DNA of 64,000 bases from Solenopsis invicta (GCF_016802725.1 NC_052669.1:14426270-14490269), one strand, 5' to 3'. Shown: positions 22,471 through 34,886, numbered from the stretch's first letter. The notes: a model not told the origin generated them from the letters alone. Numbers and translations are program-made.

Positions 22471-23510
22471 GTGTAAAAGAATTTTGCGATCTGTAAAGCC
22501 AATTAAGAGATATCTGAGTACAAAAATAAACAGAAACCGGTCTAGCATAGTCTTAATCTGTCATTTTTATCCAATCTGAAAACCACAATATTCCACGGTT
22601 CATCATTCTCACGGTATTTAACAACCCCAAACCTTTTCTGTTATGTACACATGTGTGTGTGTGTGTGGAAACATTGATGTATATGATAAAATAAAAACAT
22701 TAATTATTTTATCAAATGTTTGAATTGATGTCTTTTGACAATTTGACAATGTCCTATACGTAAAACATATCGATATCGATAGTTATAAATTCAAGTGTAA
22801 TTCAAAATGTTCACTAGTTTTTCAACTCTTCTAATTGTAAATTTGCGGACATAATCTCATAAAACTTGTTTTTCAAAATACCTTCAGTAAAAAGAGTGAA
22901 CTCAGATTTGATGACTTTGATAGCCATTCTAATACGCCTCTTTTACGGTAAATACACCGTTGAGAAAATTTCAAATCTCCACAGAAAAATGAATAGGAGT
23001 TTTATTCTGTTGAAATCAGCAGGGCTGGATAAAATGGCGTTGAGAAAATTTCAAATCTCCACAGAAAAATGAATAGGAGTTTTATTCTGTTGGAATCAGC
23101 AGGGCTGGGTAAAATGCTTTTTGTGTTACACTTAAAATACTAAATGTAAAATACTTTTAAATAATGTATTTAAAATGTAAAATATAAAATGGATTTTTTA
23201 AACTCATTTTAAATATAAAGTGAATAAATAGATATTTTAAATGATTTTCAAATGCAAAATGGTTTTCTAGTATATGTAGTTTACTTTAAGTTTTTATAAA
23301 AGGAAACGTCAGTTAATTAAAAATTAGTTTATGAACTTTATAAATTTTTGATAAGCGCGCTGTTTACTTTGAGCAATAAATATTTTTCGAAGGTATCATT
23401 GTGTATGCTTCGACGATTAGGGTGCCTAATCATTCCTCCGTATGAAAATAGGCATTTTATTGACACAGATGACGGAAGTGCAGTATTATATTTTATATAA
23501 ACTTCTACAA
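22471..23510. other. AT-rich non-coding flank of the gypsy element
   Basis: No coding or transposon signature recognised except a short GT run near 22655 and an 80-bp duplication (separate entry). Probably the original genomic target. Confidence 0.5.
22958..23115. repeat. Two-copy 80-bp direct repeat
   Basis: 22958-23037 and 23038-23115 are nearly identical (both start CGTTGAGAAAATTTC). They differ at a few bases near the end. Confidence 0.92.
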
Positions 23511-24218
23511 GAGGTATTTTTTAAATAAGTTCTGTTTGTAAATGAGAGTGAGAATAATGCGCGATTGCTGCAGGGCTCATGGGCGTTTGTTCCCAGCATG
23601 CTTTGCACGCTTTTAAACGCTATTTGCAGTTGTATCGTCCGTTTGTGTGCTGAACTGTAGAAATTTATAATGTTTAAAAAAATTGAGTTACCCGCCAACT
23701 GTGAGATACGATCTAATTCGATTCTTGAATTCAAGAAAATTCTTGACAACAGCGGAAATTCACCGTTAGATTTGTGAAGTTTACAGAAATAATGCTATGA
23801 GTGACAGTAAAGTTCGAAAGTGTGTGAGAATGTTTAAGGACGAGCAGGTTAGAGTGCATATCGTAATCATGTCTTTTGGATGGGAGCAACTGGATCATCC
23901 ACCTTACAGTCCAGATCTTGCACTCAGCGATTTTCACTTGTTTCTGTACTTAAAGGAGTTCTTTGGTGGTCAACGGTTCAACAACGACAAAGAAGTAAAA
24001 ACTGCTGTCATGGATTGGGCTTCTTCACAGGCGGCAGATTTTTTTGATGTCGGAATTCAAAAACTTGTTGAGCGGTATGACAAATGTTTGAACAAAAATG
24101 GCAATTATGTAGAAAAGTAGGTAAAAGTATGTAGAATATGGAAAAAAATATATTTTAATAATATTTACAGTATTTTTCTTCTTATTAAAAACCGAATCTT
24201 ATTTAAAAAATAAATCCG
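23511..24218 (+). mobile_element. Internally deleted mariner
   Basis: Imperfect inverted ends: 23511-23537 (GAGGTATTTTTTAAATAAG...) and the complement of about 24188-24218 share ATTTTTTAAATAAG and GTTT blocks. Inside is a 107-codon frame (23797-24120) that joins a short N-terminal piece to the C-terminal mariner block YSPDLALSDFHLF, with the third catalytic Asp, and ends NGNYVEK. Two catalytic Asp residues are deleted. Non-autonomous. Confidence 0.72.
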
Positions 24219-24239
24219 TTTTTTTAATAAGAAGGTCCC

Positions 24240-24790
24240 TCGTATTATAGGAAATTCCTTAAGCAAATCCAAACATGTATCTTCACTTTGCAAGTATTGC
24301 AAACATTGTAGTGCAATCATACTTTTATCGGAAGTGTTAATAATACTTTCATCTGAAGATAATCCTCTTTCAAAAACAAAAAAAAGTTTTCATTACGAGT
24401 GGATAACAAGCAAATTTTTAACATTATTTCTTTTTTCTTTTGGTACTCATCTTTGGTAACTTAAAGAACAAGTGACTGACAGCTGCTAAAATAGCATCGT
24501 TTACTTAAGAGAAAAAAATCAAAATAATCACTAAATCTTTTATTTAAGCCTTGTAACAACACGATTACTAATTTCGCACAGTATTTTAAATGCCGGAGTT
24601 GTAGGTTTTTTTTTGCGTTTGTAGAAGAATTGGTAAAAGTTCATCATAAAAGCACTTTTTCTCGCCTTATAGCCTATCTAAAGCTTTCATGATTGGTTTG
24701 ACGTATTCTGCTAAGAATTCCAAGTTAGTGTCCTTGAATCTTGGCAGTTCAAGTGCATTGCAAACACTAGTAAGAAATTGTTTGGGTAAA
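24240..24790 (-). pseudogene. hAT transposase remnant, C-terminal part
   Basis: On minus the sequence reads ALELPRFKDTNLEFLAEYV, then KPIMKALDRL, stop, GEKKCFYDELLPILL (24600-24760), and further down ILAAVSHLFFKLPK near 24440-24530. These are the characteristic late blocks of BED-type hAT transposases. Several stops break it. A matching earlier block lies at 27330-27490, so this is probably one element interrupted by the microsatellite and mariner in between. Confidence 0.65.
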
Positions 24791-25005
24791 TGTGCATAAT
24801 AGGGGAGCAGCCTCTTTGACCTTGATATATGTTATTAAGGAGAAGGTACTGAATGAGCTTTTAAGTCACGCTCACTTCTTACTAAAAAAGTATTATTAAT
24901 GAAAGAAGAACAGTTTTTCTTAATTATTTCAGAAAAAATTTATTTTACAAAAACTGAAGCTTGCAATAAACTTTATAAAAAAGCTCATATACATATTCCC
25001 CCCTC

Positions 25006-25216
<211 letters not shown>

Positions 25217-25300
25217 AAATATAACATATTTATCCATTTATATGCTTTATTTTGCACAATTACAAGCATGCGCTACTTAAAAATATGATTACGTGTACTA

Positions 25301-26574
25301 CATAAGCTGAAAAGTCCCGGGATTTTTAATGAAAACAAGCGTTTTTTTTGCAAAGTTATATTTATTCCTCAACATAGTTGCCTTCAAGTGCGATATAGCG
25401 ATTTTCTAACATTTCGATGCCCTTTCTGTAGTACGAAACGTCCAAGCCTTCGAAATACGCCTCGGTTTCCGCAATAACTTCCTCATTTGATGTGAATCTC
25501 TTTCCCTGGAGCCACCGCTTGAGGTTTGGAAACAGATAATAGTCGCTGGGGGCCAAGTCTGGAGAATACGGCGAGTGAGCAACTAATTCAAATCGTAATT
25601 GGTCTAATTTGACCATTGCTTTCAAGAACGTGTGTGACGGTGGGTTATCATGATGGTACAGAACTTCTTTCTTTGCCATATGGAGCCGTTTTTTCTTTAC
25701 TTTGTCGTTCAGTTTGTCCAATAACGCTGCATATTACTCTCCTGTAACTGTTCTTTCCTTCTGCAGGTAATCGATAAAAATTATGCCATGCGCATCCCAA
25801 AAAACGGAGGCCAAAACTTTTCTGGTCGAGCGTTGGTCTTTTGGCCGTTTTGGTCGGCTTTCGTGGCATTTCAGCTACTCTGCAGACTGCCTATTGAACT
25901 CAGGCGTGTGATAATGGATCCACGTTTCATCCATCGTCACAAAAAGTAAAAAAAAACTCGATTACGCTGCAGCAACGACAAATCGGCTGTTGAATCATCA
26001 ACGCGTTGCTGTTTTTGGTCGACGGTCTGCAAACGCGGCACCCATCGCGCAGATAGCTTTTTCATATCCAAAACATCATGCAAAATGTATCCCACCCGTT
26101 CTTTTGAGATGCCAACGGCCTCAACTAACTCGCACAACTTTACTTTACGATTACTCAAAACGATTCGATGCACTTCCTTTATGATTTCCGGATTCGTAGC
26201 CTCTTTTGGTTTTCCAGAGCGAGGTGCGTTTTCGATGCTTGTACGACCCATTTTAAATTCACTAAACCATCGATAAACTGTTGTTCTCGAAGGAGTAGAT
26301 GCGGGATAACATTTCTTCAACCATTTCATTGATTGTTGAGAAGTTTTTCCCGTCAAAAAACAATGTTTGATCAATATGCAATATTCCTATTTTTCCATTT
26401 TTTTTTATGAAAGCGAAGGTAGCGACACTTAAACAACTGTAGCTTGTAAACGAATAAACGAAATGTCATAAAACTTCACACATAAACTGGTAACAGATGA
26501 ACCTCTCGAAATAAATCATGTTTATTTTCTAGTGGGGCCACCTACTGAAAAATCTCGGGACTTTTCAACCCATG
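25301..26574 (-). mobile_element. Degenerate mariner, minus orientation
   Basis: Inverted ends (left CATAAGCTGAAAAGTCCCGG, right the inverse of CATGGGTTGAAAAGTCCCG) with TA at 25299-25300 and 26575-26576. About 1274 bp. The transposase on minus is split into three frames. Confidence 0.88.
25362..26374 (-). pseudogene. Mariner transposase, frameshifted
   Basis: Minus, 5' to 3': HTH region with CYPASTPSRTTVYRWFSEFK and SNRKVKLCELVEAVGIS (26374-25960), then a frame change to TMDETWIHY with the first Asp (about 25930), an in-frame stop near 25737, then HHDNPPSHT (second Asp) and YSPDLAPSDYYLF (third Asp) in 25721-25362. All three acids remain, with DD34D spacing. The protein is broken by at least one frameshift and one stop. 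Confidence 0.88.
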
Positions 26575-26576
26575 TA

Positions 26577-26905
26577 GTATACCATTGCGAAACCATCGAT
26601 AAACTATTGTTCTCAAAGGAGTAGATGCGGGATAACATTTCTTCAACCATTTCATTGATTATTGAGGAGTTTTTCCCATTAAAAAGCAATGTTTGATCAA
26701 TATGCGATATTCCTATTTTTCCATTTTTTTTACGAAGGCGAAGGTAGCGACACTTAAACAACTGTAGCTTGTAAGCGAATAAACGAAATATCATGAAACT
26801 TCACACATAAACTAGTGACAGATGAACCTCTCGAAATAAATCATGTTCATTTTCTGGTGAGGCCATCTACTGAAAAATCCCGGGTCTTTTCAGCCCATGC
26901 AGTAT
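26577..26905 (-). repeat. Tandem duplication of the mariner 5' end
   Basis: 26586-26905 repeats about 26266-26576 with moderate divergence, including a second copy of the TIR (CTGAAAAATCCCGGGTCTTTTCAG) and the flanking GTATACC. The breakpoint shows shared AAACCATCGATAAAC, so it looks like an ordinary tandem duplication after insertion. Confidence 0.8.
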
Positions 26906-27329
26906 ACCGTTGCGATTACGAAAATTATGCATAGAAGCTTTATTGTAGACAATTTCAAGATTCATTTTTTATTTGACATATTTTTTTGTAAAATAAATAT
27001 TTTTTGAAATAATTAAGAAAAACTGTTTTTTTTTCTCTAATGATATTTTTTTAATAAGAAGTGAGCATTACTTTAAACCTTTTTGTAAATCACTCAGTAC
27101 CTTTTCTTTGATAACATATGTCCAAGCAAGGTCGTCAAAGGCTACTCCCCTGTTATGCATATTTAGCAAATAATAAATATTATTTCTAGCACTTCATCTT
27201 TAGTTAAAATGTGAATATAACAGATCAAAGTATTATCAAAAAGCTATTAATACAACAAATTTCATAAAACTTTATAAAATAACTGTTACTTTTAACATAA
27301 CATATCAAACGTAGCTTTTAATTTGTATT
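26906..27329. other. AT-rich region with inverted copy of 24780-24965
   Basis: 26935-27185 is an inverted, diverged copy of 24780-24965 (shared blocks such as AAAGAAAAGGTACTGA). No coding signal. The two arms bracket the microsatellite and mariner. Confidence 0.6.
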
Positions 27330-27490
27330 ATGCATTATTATAGGTAATGATAACAGGTATAAACTTTACCCAGTGAGCAGTTATACCAAGAAAACTTCTT
27401 TTTGACGACGACCAAACATCAGTTATAGTACAAACATACTTGATTCGTTCCAAAATTTCTGTCAAATGCTGTAGCATGGCTGTGTACTTG
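27330..27490 (-). pseudogene. hAT transposase remnant, first catalytic block
   Basis: Minus reads KYVCTITDVWSSSKRSFLG followed by ITAHWV, the block around the first catalytic Asp of BED-type hAT transposases. The rest of the gene up to about 27850 is not recognisable. Confidence 0.65.
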
Positions 27491-27874
27491 ATATCTATCT
27501 TTGACCGTTACGTCTTTCTTGTCATTATGGTGACAGAATTTGTTAACTTATTGATACCTAAGAGATTAATTCAACAACAATATTAATAAAAATAATATAT
27601 TCCAAAAACAACATAAATTAGATTAATTCATTAATGAAAAATGAACAAGTGAATGTCAATTGCATTAATAAGTAAGGAATAATCAGGTTAAATGTTATAT
27701 TACCACATGTAAGGTTTTTAAACGCTTTAAACGTTCTACGATATTCATTGAAGACATTGTTTCTACAACGAAGGAAATGATGAGGTCGTCTGCAACTTGT
27801 TGACTATTACGCGCCGATTACGCTCAAAAACCGTTACTTCTTTTGTGTTGTAATGCCAGATACTTCAGATTATA

Positions 27875-27975
27875 CAGTGTAAAGTATTAATTCGTGCGGT
27901 TAAATAAATAAGTCTAGCATATACTATATATGCTAGAATTGTTTGTTTAACCGCACGAATTAATGCCCCACACTG
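27875..27975. repeat. Compact palindromic MITE-like hairpin
   Basis: CAGTGT...ACACTG ends enclose a 79-bp near-perfect palindrome (27886-27964) beginning ATTAATTCGTGCGGTTAAA. Predicted to fold into one long stem. No TA duplication is visible. Confidence 0.75.
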
Positions 27976-27991
27976 TCCATTATTATTAAAT

Positions 27992-29253
27992 CAGTGCAAA
28001 AGTTCGTGGCCGATTTGTACAGATAGAGCTAGTGAAGTAGTATAGCAACTCTGTTGTTACATGTGTATATTATATATTATTGGAAAAATAACAGTTATAG
28101 GTGTCATTTGAGCATCAGAAATTGTTTGGTTTGATTGAATTTAAGTCGTGAAAAAATTATTGAAGATAGACAAGGAAAAATTGCATTTTCGATATATAAT
28201 GCTTTACGAGTTTTGGAAAGGAATAACTGTTGGTGCTGCAATAAAAAACATTCAAAAAATTTATTTGTACCGTTCATCAGCCCTTTGAACGATGAAGAAG
28301 TGGTTTGCAAAATTTTGTGATTTTAACTTCAAAGACGAACCTCGTTCTGGGCATCCTTCCGACATCAATGACGAGTTCTACGCGCATTAAAGAAAATAAC
28401 GCACGCATTTCGACGGAAGAGATTGCTGAGGCCTTGAATATTGATGGATCAACCTCTAATTCGGCGTTTAAAGAAAATGGACTTACTTTAAAGCTCGACA
28501 CTTGAATACTGCATTCGTTGTCTGAAAAGAACAAGTTGGACTGCATCTCCACAGCCGTTTCTTTGCTCGGACGATTGAAAAAAGAGGTTTTTTGGATCGT
28601 TTGGTGACTGATGATAAAAAATAGTTGTTGTATACCAACGTCAAACGCAGGCGTACTTGGAAGAAAGCAAATAAACCAGCAGATTCAGTCGCCGAAGCTG
28701 AGTTGCATCCAAAGAAGGTCTTGCTGTCCGTTTGGTGGGATTGCCAAGGTGTTATATATTTTAAGCTGCTTTCTGCTGGTCAAACGATTGATTCAATCAA
28801 GTACTGCCAACAACTAACCAAATTAGATGCAGCAATCAAAGAAAAACACCCGAGCTTGTTTAATCGTAGGCATCATTTTCCACCATGACAATGCCAGACC
28901 ACACACATCGAAAATGACTCTAGACAAATTGAAACAATTAAAATCGGAAATCTTATTGCATCCACCATATTCTTCGGACATCGCACCTTCCGATTACCAT
29001 TTGTTTCAATCATTACAAAACGATTTAAATGGCAAGAATTTTGATTCTGTGGAGGCTGTCAAAAATCACATCACCGCGTTTTTTGACGCAAGACCACGCA
29101 ATTTTTTCAAACGTGGTATCCATGCATTGGTTAAACGTTGGAAAATAATTGTCGAAAACAGTGGCGAATACATTATTGACTAATAAAGACGGTTTTATAA
29201 AAATAACAACTGCTTGATTTTTATTTATAAATCGGACACGAATTTTTGCACTG
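27992..29253 (+). mobile_element. Degenerate full-length mariner
   Basis: Inverted 25-bp ends CAGTGCAAAAGTTCGTGG and the complement of CACGAATTTTTGCACTG (two mismatches). 1262 bp, no clear TA duplication left. Transposase heavily broken. Confidence 0.85.
28140..29183 (+). pseudogene. Mariner transposase, heavily mutated
   Basis: Recognisable blocks: KKWFAKFCDFNFKDEPRSGHP at about 28290-28355, VTDDKK (decayed first-Asp region) near 28603, VWWDCQGVIYF at about 28730, HHDNARPHTSK (second Asp) near 28880, and YSSDIAPSDYHLF (third Asp) near 28965. The 118-codon C-terminal frame ends at 29183. Multiple stops and frame changes between blocks. Confidence 0.88.
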
Positions 29254-29562
29254 ATCCAATATTATCGACCTTATAAGGCTTTTTTCGTGGATTCTTGGAT
29301 TGTTTATTTTTATATTCCTTATAATGCTCAATGGAGTGACCCTTTGTCTGCATATAAAGAAGAAACTTTGTTTTTACTTTTAATAATTAATAGACTCGCA
29401 GATTAGTACACATTTTGTATTAAATCAATATAAAAAACTGGTTGGCCTATAATCTAAATCTAAATAGATATATGTATACATTTTACTAACATATATACAA
29501 AGTACCCAGTAAACACTAAATATAACAGATGTAATGTTATATAACATATATATGTGTGTTTT

Positions 29563-29648
29563 ATACACACACACACGCACGCACGCACGCACGCACGCAC
29601 GCACGTACACACGCACGCACACACGCACGCACACACACGCACACACAG
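29563..29648. repeat. (CA)/(ACGC) microsatellite
   Basis: Mixed CACA and ACGC tandem repeats abutting the left end of the next element. Confidence 0.95.
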
Positions 29649-31426
29649 AGTGGGGAGAAAAGTACTAGGACAGCAAAATATCTAGAAAACTAAGCATGTT
29701 AGAAAAAATTGTTTTAGATAAAACTTGTAGGGTTTCAAAAGATCTATTTAATAATATTATCAGTTTGACCTTAGATGGCGTCGCCAAGATCAAATCAAAA
29801 TCACATTAATTTTTTTAAAAGCAACACCCTATTTTTGATTCCAAAAACTTATAGTTGGTGTCAAAAACTTTCAAAAATCCTACAAGAAAGATTCTTTTCG
29901 TTGAGTACTTTCCAAATTGTGAGGCTTGAAAGCTACAGTGGTACTGTAACTTTCAAGCGTCATAACTCGGAAAGTACTTAATGAAATATAACTTCTGATT
30001 GAAATTTATAGGGTTACAATGGTATCACACAATCTACATCAAAATAACATCAAAAACGCCTATTTTGCCATTCCTGGGGTGGGCGGGGGAAGGGGGAGCG
30101 AAAAATTCTTAAATGCAATGTGGGGTCGTGTAAAATCAATTTCACAATGTGGGGGCATTGAAATAAATTTCAACCGTATTCGTAATGCAACCTTCAAGCC
30201 TGGAAACGAAAAACTGAGAGCAAATGCGCTATCGATAAACGGCAATGCTAAAGCTTTGGGAATATTTCATGCTTTGATTTACCGGTTGACCAATTAAGCG
30301 AGCACGGATCATCAGAGGGTGGATGCCGCTCCTTGTTGTTACGTTCGGGGGACTCCACGATTTCCTTTTTCGCCGATAGTTAGTATCACTCGCGTTATCA
30401 TAAGAGAAACGTGATGGCGTGAGAAATTTGTTCCGAAAGAAAATAGAATTAGTAAATATAGGATTCAAAAGATAACATAAAAATACAGAAAGAATCATGT
30501 ACTAACAGAATTGGGAACAAATTACTCAACCTGACGCAACAATTCGTGAGAACGGACAGGACCAGGATCCAAAGGAATTATTTGAGAAAGATAAATTTAA
30601 GCCGGAATAACGATTCAATAATTTTGAAATCATAATTTATAACCCTGGCTTGTTTGTTCACCTGACAAGATTGAAAGCAATATCTGTCTTGTAGGAATGG
30701 GTAAAACCAGGATCCAAGAGAGAAAATTATCTTTATCTAAGCCGAGATAAAAATGAGTCCGGACGTCATACAGAAATTATCAAACTAGAAATTATAAAGG
30801 ATCTGGATCTGTTTGTTCATGCGCATGACTCATCACGGATCACTCACAGTAGCTAATCGGCAAATTAGCGATAGGAGAATACGGGTTATAAATTTAAACA
30901 AAATTGATAGAGAATCTTTCGAGCGATTGGGTAACTCAGTAATCAGCCCCTCTTAGAATTAAAAAAACTCGAAAAAAGATAAGGGGTTTACCAATCATAC
31001 ATCGTCTGAAAAGACGATTTGAAAGGGCCGTCAGCAAACCAGCCAACGACAAGTCGAAATGTTAGAAAATAAGATAAAGTTTATAACTATCCCAAATCTC
31101 CCACCAATCAAATCTCCATTCCATCCGCTCGATCAACTCTACGCCCCTTTTCATTTCCTATAAACTGTCCAACTTTCTCGCCTTCGAATCAATCATCAAT
31201 CGGGAGTAAGTCATCAATCAGCAATAATCACCAGTCTTTCTTCGAGTTTTCCAAATTTTACGAGTTACAAGCTCTGCATCACTGAATTCAGAGTCACTTC
31301 TACTTTAAACTTAAAAATCGAAGCAGTGCGCGTCGTCAAATTCTACTTCAAGCCACCACCAACACCTGCGGGGCCCTCCAGCCACCACAGACACTCCTGA
31401 GAAGGCTCTGACTATAAAAAAAGAGA

Positions 31427-31987
31427 AGTAAGTTATCAATATTTTACCCCTTCGTCCTCCGATTTTTGTGTTTCCGTTTTACTAACTAACGCGTTGATTG
31501 TCAGTGAACAATCTCGGAGAGCGCAATCATCCCACAAATCGCCTACGTCGTGAAGAGAGCAGGCCGGACCCTTTAGAGTCACGACAGCTTCCTCGATGGC
31601 TACTTATTCGCGAAGATCCGTCTTCTCCTTCTCATCAAGAAGAAGAAGAATTTGTACATAATTTACGCATTCCGTCCCCCGCTCATTCCATCTCATCCCA
31701 GCTGACATATAGAATATTTCCCGACTCTCTTCCGTCCTTCGTTTCAAGCCCTTCATATTCTCCTATTCCTCCAGATTTCGTCAACCCTCCTTTCCCCTCG
31801 AATTCTACGTCCAGCGTAGAATTCATAGAGGAAATCTCCTATCCGCTATCTCTTGCGAATTCCATGTCCAGCGTGGAATTCATAAGGAAAATCTCATCCC
31901 TTCCTTCACCTGCGAGTTTCACGTCCAACGTGGAATTCCTGGAGGAGACCATCACCTTCACCGAGCGCGACGATTCATCTTCCACCC

Positions 31988-32065
<78 letters not shown>

Positions 32066-32106
32066 CACACGCACGCACACTTTTTTACAATTACTTTCAC
32101 ACTTAA
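31427..32106 (+). CDS. Hypothetical Ser/Pro-rich protein, start codon formed by splicing
   Basis: A GAA|GTAAGT donor at 31428 and a branch-like ACTAACTAAC plus TTGTCAG acceptor ending at 31504 predict a 77-bp intron. Splicing joins the A at 31427 to TG at 31505 and makes ATG, then NNLGERNHPTNRLRREE. The protein of about 201 aa has a basic N-terminus, a Ser/Pro-rich middle, and three 19-aa repeats (31798-31968) sharing SSVEFIEEIS-like cores. It ends in a TH and ARTH run encoded by a microsatellite. No known domain. The in-frame 57-bp repeats and shared splice design with the other copy argue for real coding use; the function is unknown. Confidence 0.45.
31428..31504 (+). other. Predicted 77-bp intron creating A|TG
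   Basis: GTAAGT donor, perfect metazoan-like branch sequence ACTAAC repeated, and TTGTCAG acceptor, within the usual insect short-intron size. Confidence 0.6.
31989..32077. repeat. (CA)n(ACGC)n microsatellite inside the ORF
   Basis: CA run 31989-32021 followed by ACGC units. It stays in frame with the upstream ORF and adds the low-complexity tail. Confidence 0.95.
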
Positions 32107-32700
32107 ATTGTAATAAATTCGCAAATTTCAAATTTTCCATTCAATAAACGCCATTGTAATTTAGTAAGCAGTTACTTGCGGCAATTTCAATGTATAATCG
32201 CTACCACTTAACTTTATAATTATGTTTGTCGATAATGTACGTAAGACTTAAATTTTTAAAATATATGTAAAATTTTTTTATCTAACCAATTTATTTAATC
32301 GAGACCCGTCATACCTCCTTTCGACTAAAAAGATCACGCTAGATCCGATCCCGAGTTAAAGGGATTAAGTTCCCTAACTCTAATCGGGACCGACGACCGC
32401 ACGGCTCAAGAATAAGTGTTAAAGCGTGTCACGGCACGCTGACCCATATTTCTGAGCCATATCAGTGCGTTCGTCCTCGTGCCGTACGTCCGATAAGTAC
32501 AGCCATGAGTTTTAACGTCTATTGCGTCCTACCCCGCCTTGTCCGTACCTCAGGTAGCCTATCCTTCCTACCTTTCCCTCAAGGCTGGACATAACACTGT
32601 ATCACGTGATTTTTTCTTTGCTGTCTTTTCAATAACTTTTAACATTTGAGTATTCAAGTATTAGTTTATTTAGTTTGATCCATTTTTACCTCTTCAGTCA

Positions 32701-34886
32701 ATGATGTTACATCTTTCTGAACGAGAACGCATATCACTTTTGATGATTAGAGGGTGGGGTGATTGATTGAGATCATACAATGATGTGAGACAGCTTTTCA
32801 ATGAAATTTTTTATAATAAAGATGAAACAACCGATATTCGTTAATGCGAGCATTTAGCTCGCGGTTAGATTAACAGAATAGGTTCGAAACGGAAGAGAGA
32901 AAATAAATCGGCACGTGATATTGAGATATGATTGACGTGACTATGATTTTTATTTCTAACGCCACGTTTTAATACAACGCATATATATTTTCATAACAAT
33001 AAAAAGAAGAAAGAAAGAAGAAATAAAAGGACGTGGTAGAAATATAATTCGTTAGAATCTAATTTCTTGGACGGACAGCGATTACGGAGAAACAAATACG
33101 GTAGGCTATTTACAATTTATTTACAGGTGGCCTTTACCGCGAAGCTGCGAGGGAAATCTCGCGTTTCTCGGAATCGGTGTCGGTTTCTTTAGTATTCCGG
33201 CTAACCAAGTTTCTGGACGCGGTCGTTCAGCAGGGCGTGATGTACGGCGCGCTGACGACGCGAATATGCAGGTTAGCTCAGTGCGTTTGTATCGTGTTTG
33301 TGCGCCGAATCAATCGTTCCCGCAACGCGTTTGGCTTAATAACCAGTACAGTAATTCTGGCTGGCGTGGAGTCGCCGGATTTCGCCACGAACACCAAGAG
33401 CTACCAAGTACCTTCGTGGTGGCAAAGGACTTTTACCGCCTTGGTCTCCGGGGTGACTATGAGGAAGAAAAATGTGCTTTCTCGAGCTTTGGCTTGTCAA
33501 GTACCTCGACAGCGGCTTTTACCGCTTATTCTCGCCGGAGAGGAGTTGCGGATCGGGATCGGGAACGGTAAATGGATACCAAGCGTACGAGCGGAGGCCT
33601 TTTATACCCCCCAGCTCACGCATTCGGTCGTTTTTGCGTGCTCTCGTTTTCTTTCGAGATTTCATCTCGGGATTCCCATTTCTCCATGGTTGCTAGTACA
33701 GACGCGCTTTCGCGGGGGTTTCTTCTTGCGACCAATCGGTAGTACGCGGCCTTCTACCGTGCACAAGTTCGCCTCGTGCTAACGGTCGCCTTCGGCCGTT
33801 AGCGATGTTATTGTCGTGGAAGCGTTTAGGTAGGTGCAAGTGCGACTGTTGTTTAAAACCGAACAGCGGCCTCCGGCTGGTGTTTGCCGGGAATAATGCA
33901 TGCAATATGCAGACATTGTTACAAAGATACTGCCATTTCAACATCTACAGTTCATAGAACAATTAGACGTTTTAACGAAATTGGAAGCGTTAAAAATCAT
34001 CCAGTATTAGGTACACCAAAATCAGCAACAAATCCAGAAAAATCATTATACGTTCTACAATCCTTCATCCTTCCCGCATGATTCAAGCCATAAAGTAGCT
34101 CTGCAGTATAATATTAATAAATGGTCTGTTCTTAAAATATTAAAAAATAATAAAGTTTATCACTAAAAAGCTCATATTGTGCAAGAGCTAAATGAAGATG
34201 ATTTTGATAAGCGCATTAAATTTTGTGAGTTAATGATGGAAAGAATAGACAAGGATCCTAACTTTCTATCAAACATAGTTTTTTAGATGAAGCAACTTTT
34301 CAAATAAATGGCAATGTCAATCGGCACAATTGTAGATTATGGTCTAACGTAAATTCTCACTGGATTGAAGAAACACATACACAGTATAAGCAAAAATTAA
34401 ATGTGTGGGCAGGCATTTTTAATAATAACCTTGTTGATTTATTTTTCATCGATGGAAATTTAACAGCTGCGAAGTACAAAGATATGATAAGACATGAAAT
34501 AATTCTATCAATACAGGTAATTGTGAAGGACAACTTTGAGGATACATGGTTTCAACAAGATGCGTGCTGCGCCGCATTACGGAAGGAATGTTTGTCATTA
34601 TCTTAGCACAATATTTCCTTTGCGATGGATAGGTAGGAGAAAAGATATTGAATGGTTTTCTAGATCGCCTTATCTATCACCTCTCGACTACTTTCTGTGG
34701 GATTACCTCAAAAAAAGAGTTTACAAAACAAAACCACAAAATCTGGATGAATTACGAAACCGGATTCTTCAGGAAGCTGCTCTTGTCCCTCATGATTATA
34801 TTCAAAATGCCGTTTTATCTTTTTATCATCGGATAGCCTGTTGTCCAACAGTTAACAATGCACATTTTAAACAATTAATTGTATAA
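32701..34886 (+). pseudogene. DD41D transposase, split by an insertion
   Basis: The N-terminal piece at 32701-32841 reads MMLHLSERERISLLMIRG, then a stop, then a helical HTH segment. The frame resumes at about 33900 with AICRHCYKDTAISTSTVHR. Later blocks: FLSNIVF, stop, DEATFQINGN (first Asp), VWAGIFNNNLVDLFF, TWFQQDACCAA (second Asp), SPYLSPLDYFLWDYLKK (third Asp) and the C-terminus to 34886. Several frame changes. Same branch as the transposase at 52093-53148. Confidence 0.82.
32848..33893. mobile_element. Unidentified 1-kb insertion with possible 6-bp TSD
   Basis: It interrupts the DD41D gene between codons and is flanked by taatgc at 32842-32847 and 33894-33899. GC-richer than its host, especially 33110-33780. 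It has a 201-codon plus frame (33177-33782) with no recognised domain. No clear terminal inverted repeat. It may be a fragment of a retroelement or a non-autonomous transposon. Confidence 0.5.

Larger units (their letters stand above)
30337..32596 (+). mobile_element. LTR-like element 1 with spliced-ATG ORF
   Basis: It begins TGTTACGTTC and ends GGACATAACA. The element at 37868-40334 has the same end pattern. Inside: TATAAACTG near 31160, a short exon, a 77-bp intron and an ORF, then AATAAATTCGC/AATAAACG polyadenylation-like motifs at 32112-32146. Flanking 4-mers (ttgt, ctgt) differ at one base. It may be a solo long LTR of a gypsy-type element or a non-autonomous TIR element. No RT or transposase was seen in it. 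Confidence 0.5.

Noticed and set aside
33177..33782. 201-codon ORF as a host gene
   Set aside because: No recognisable domain, GC-rich region with several overlapping frames, inside an insertion.
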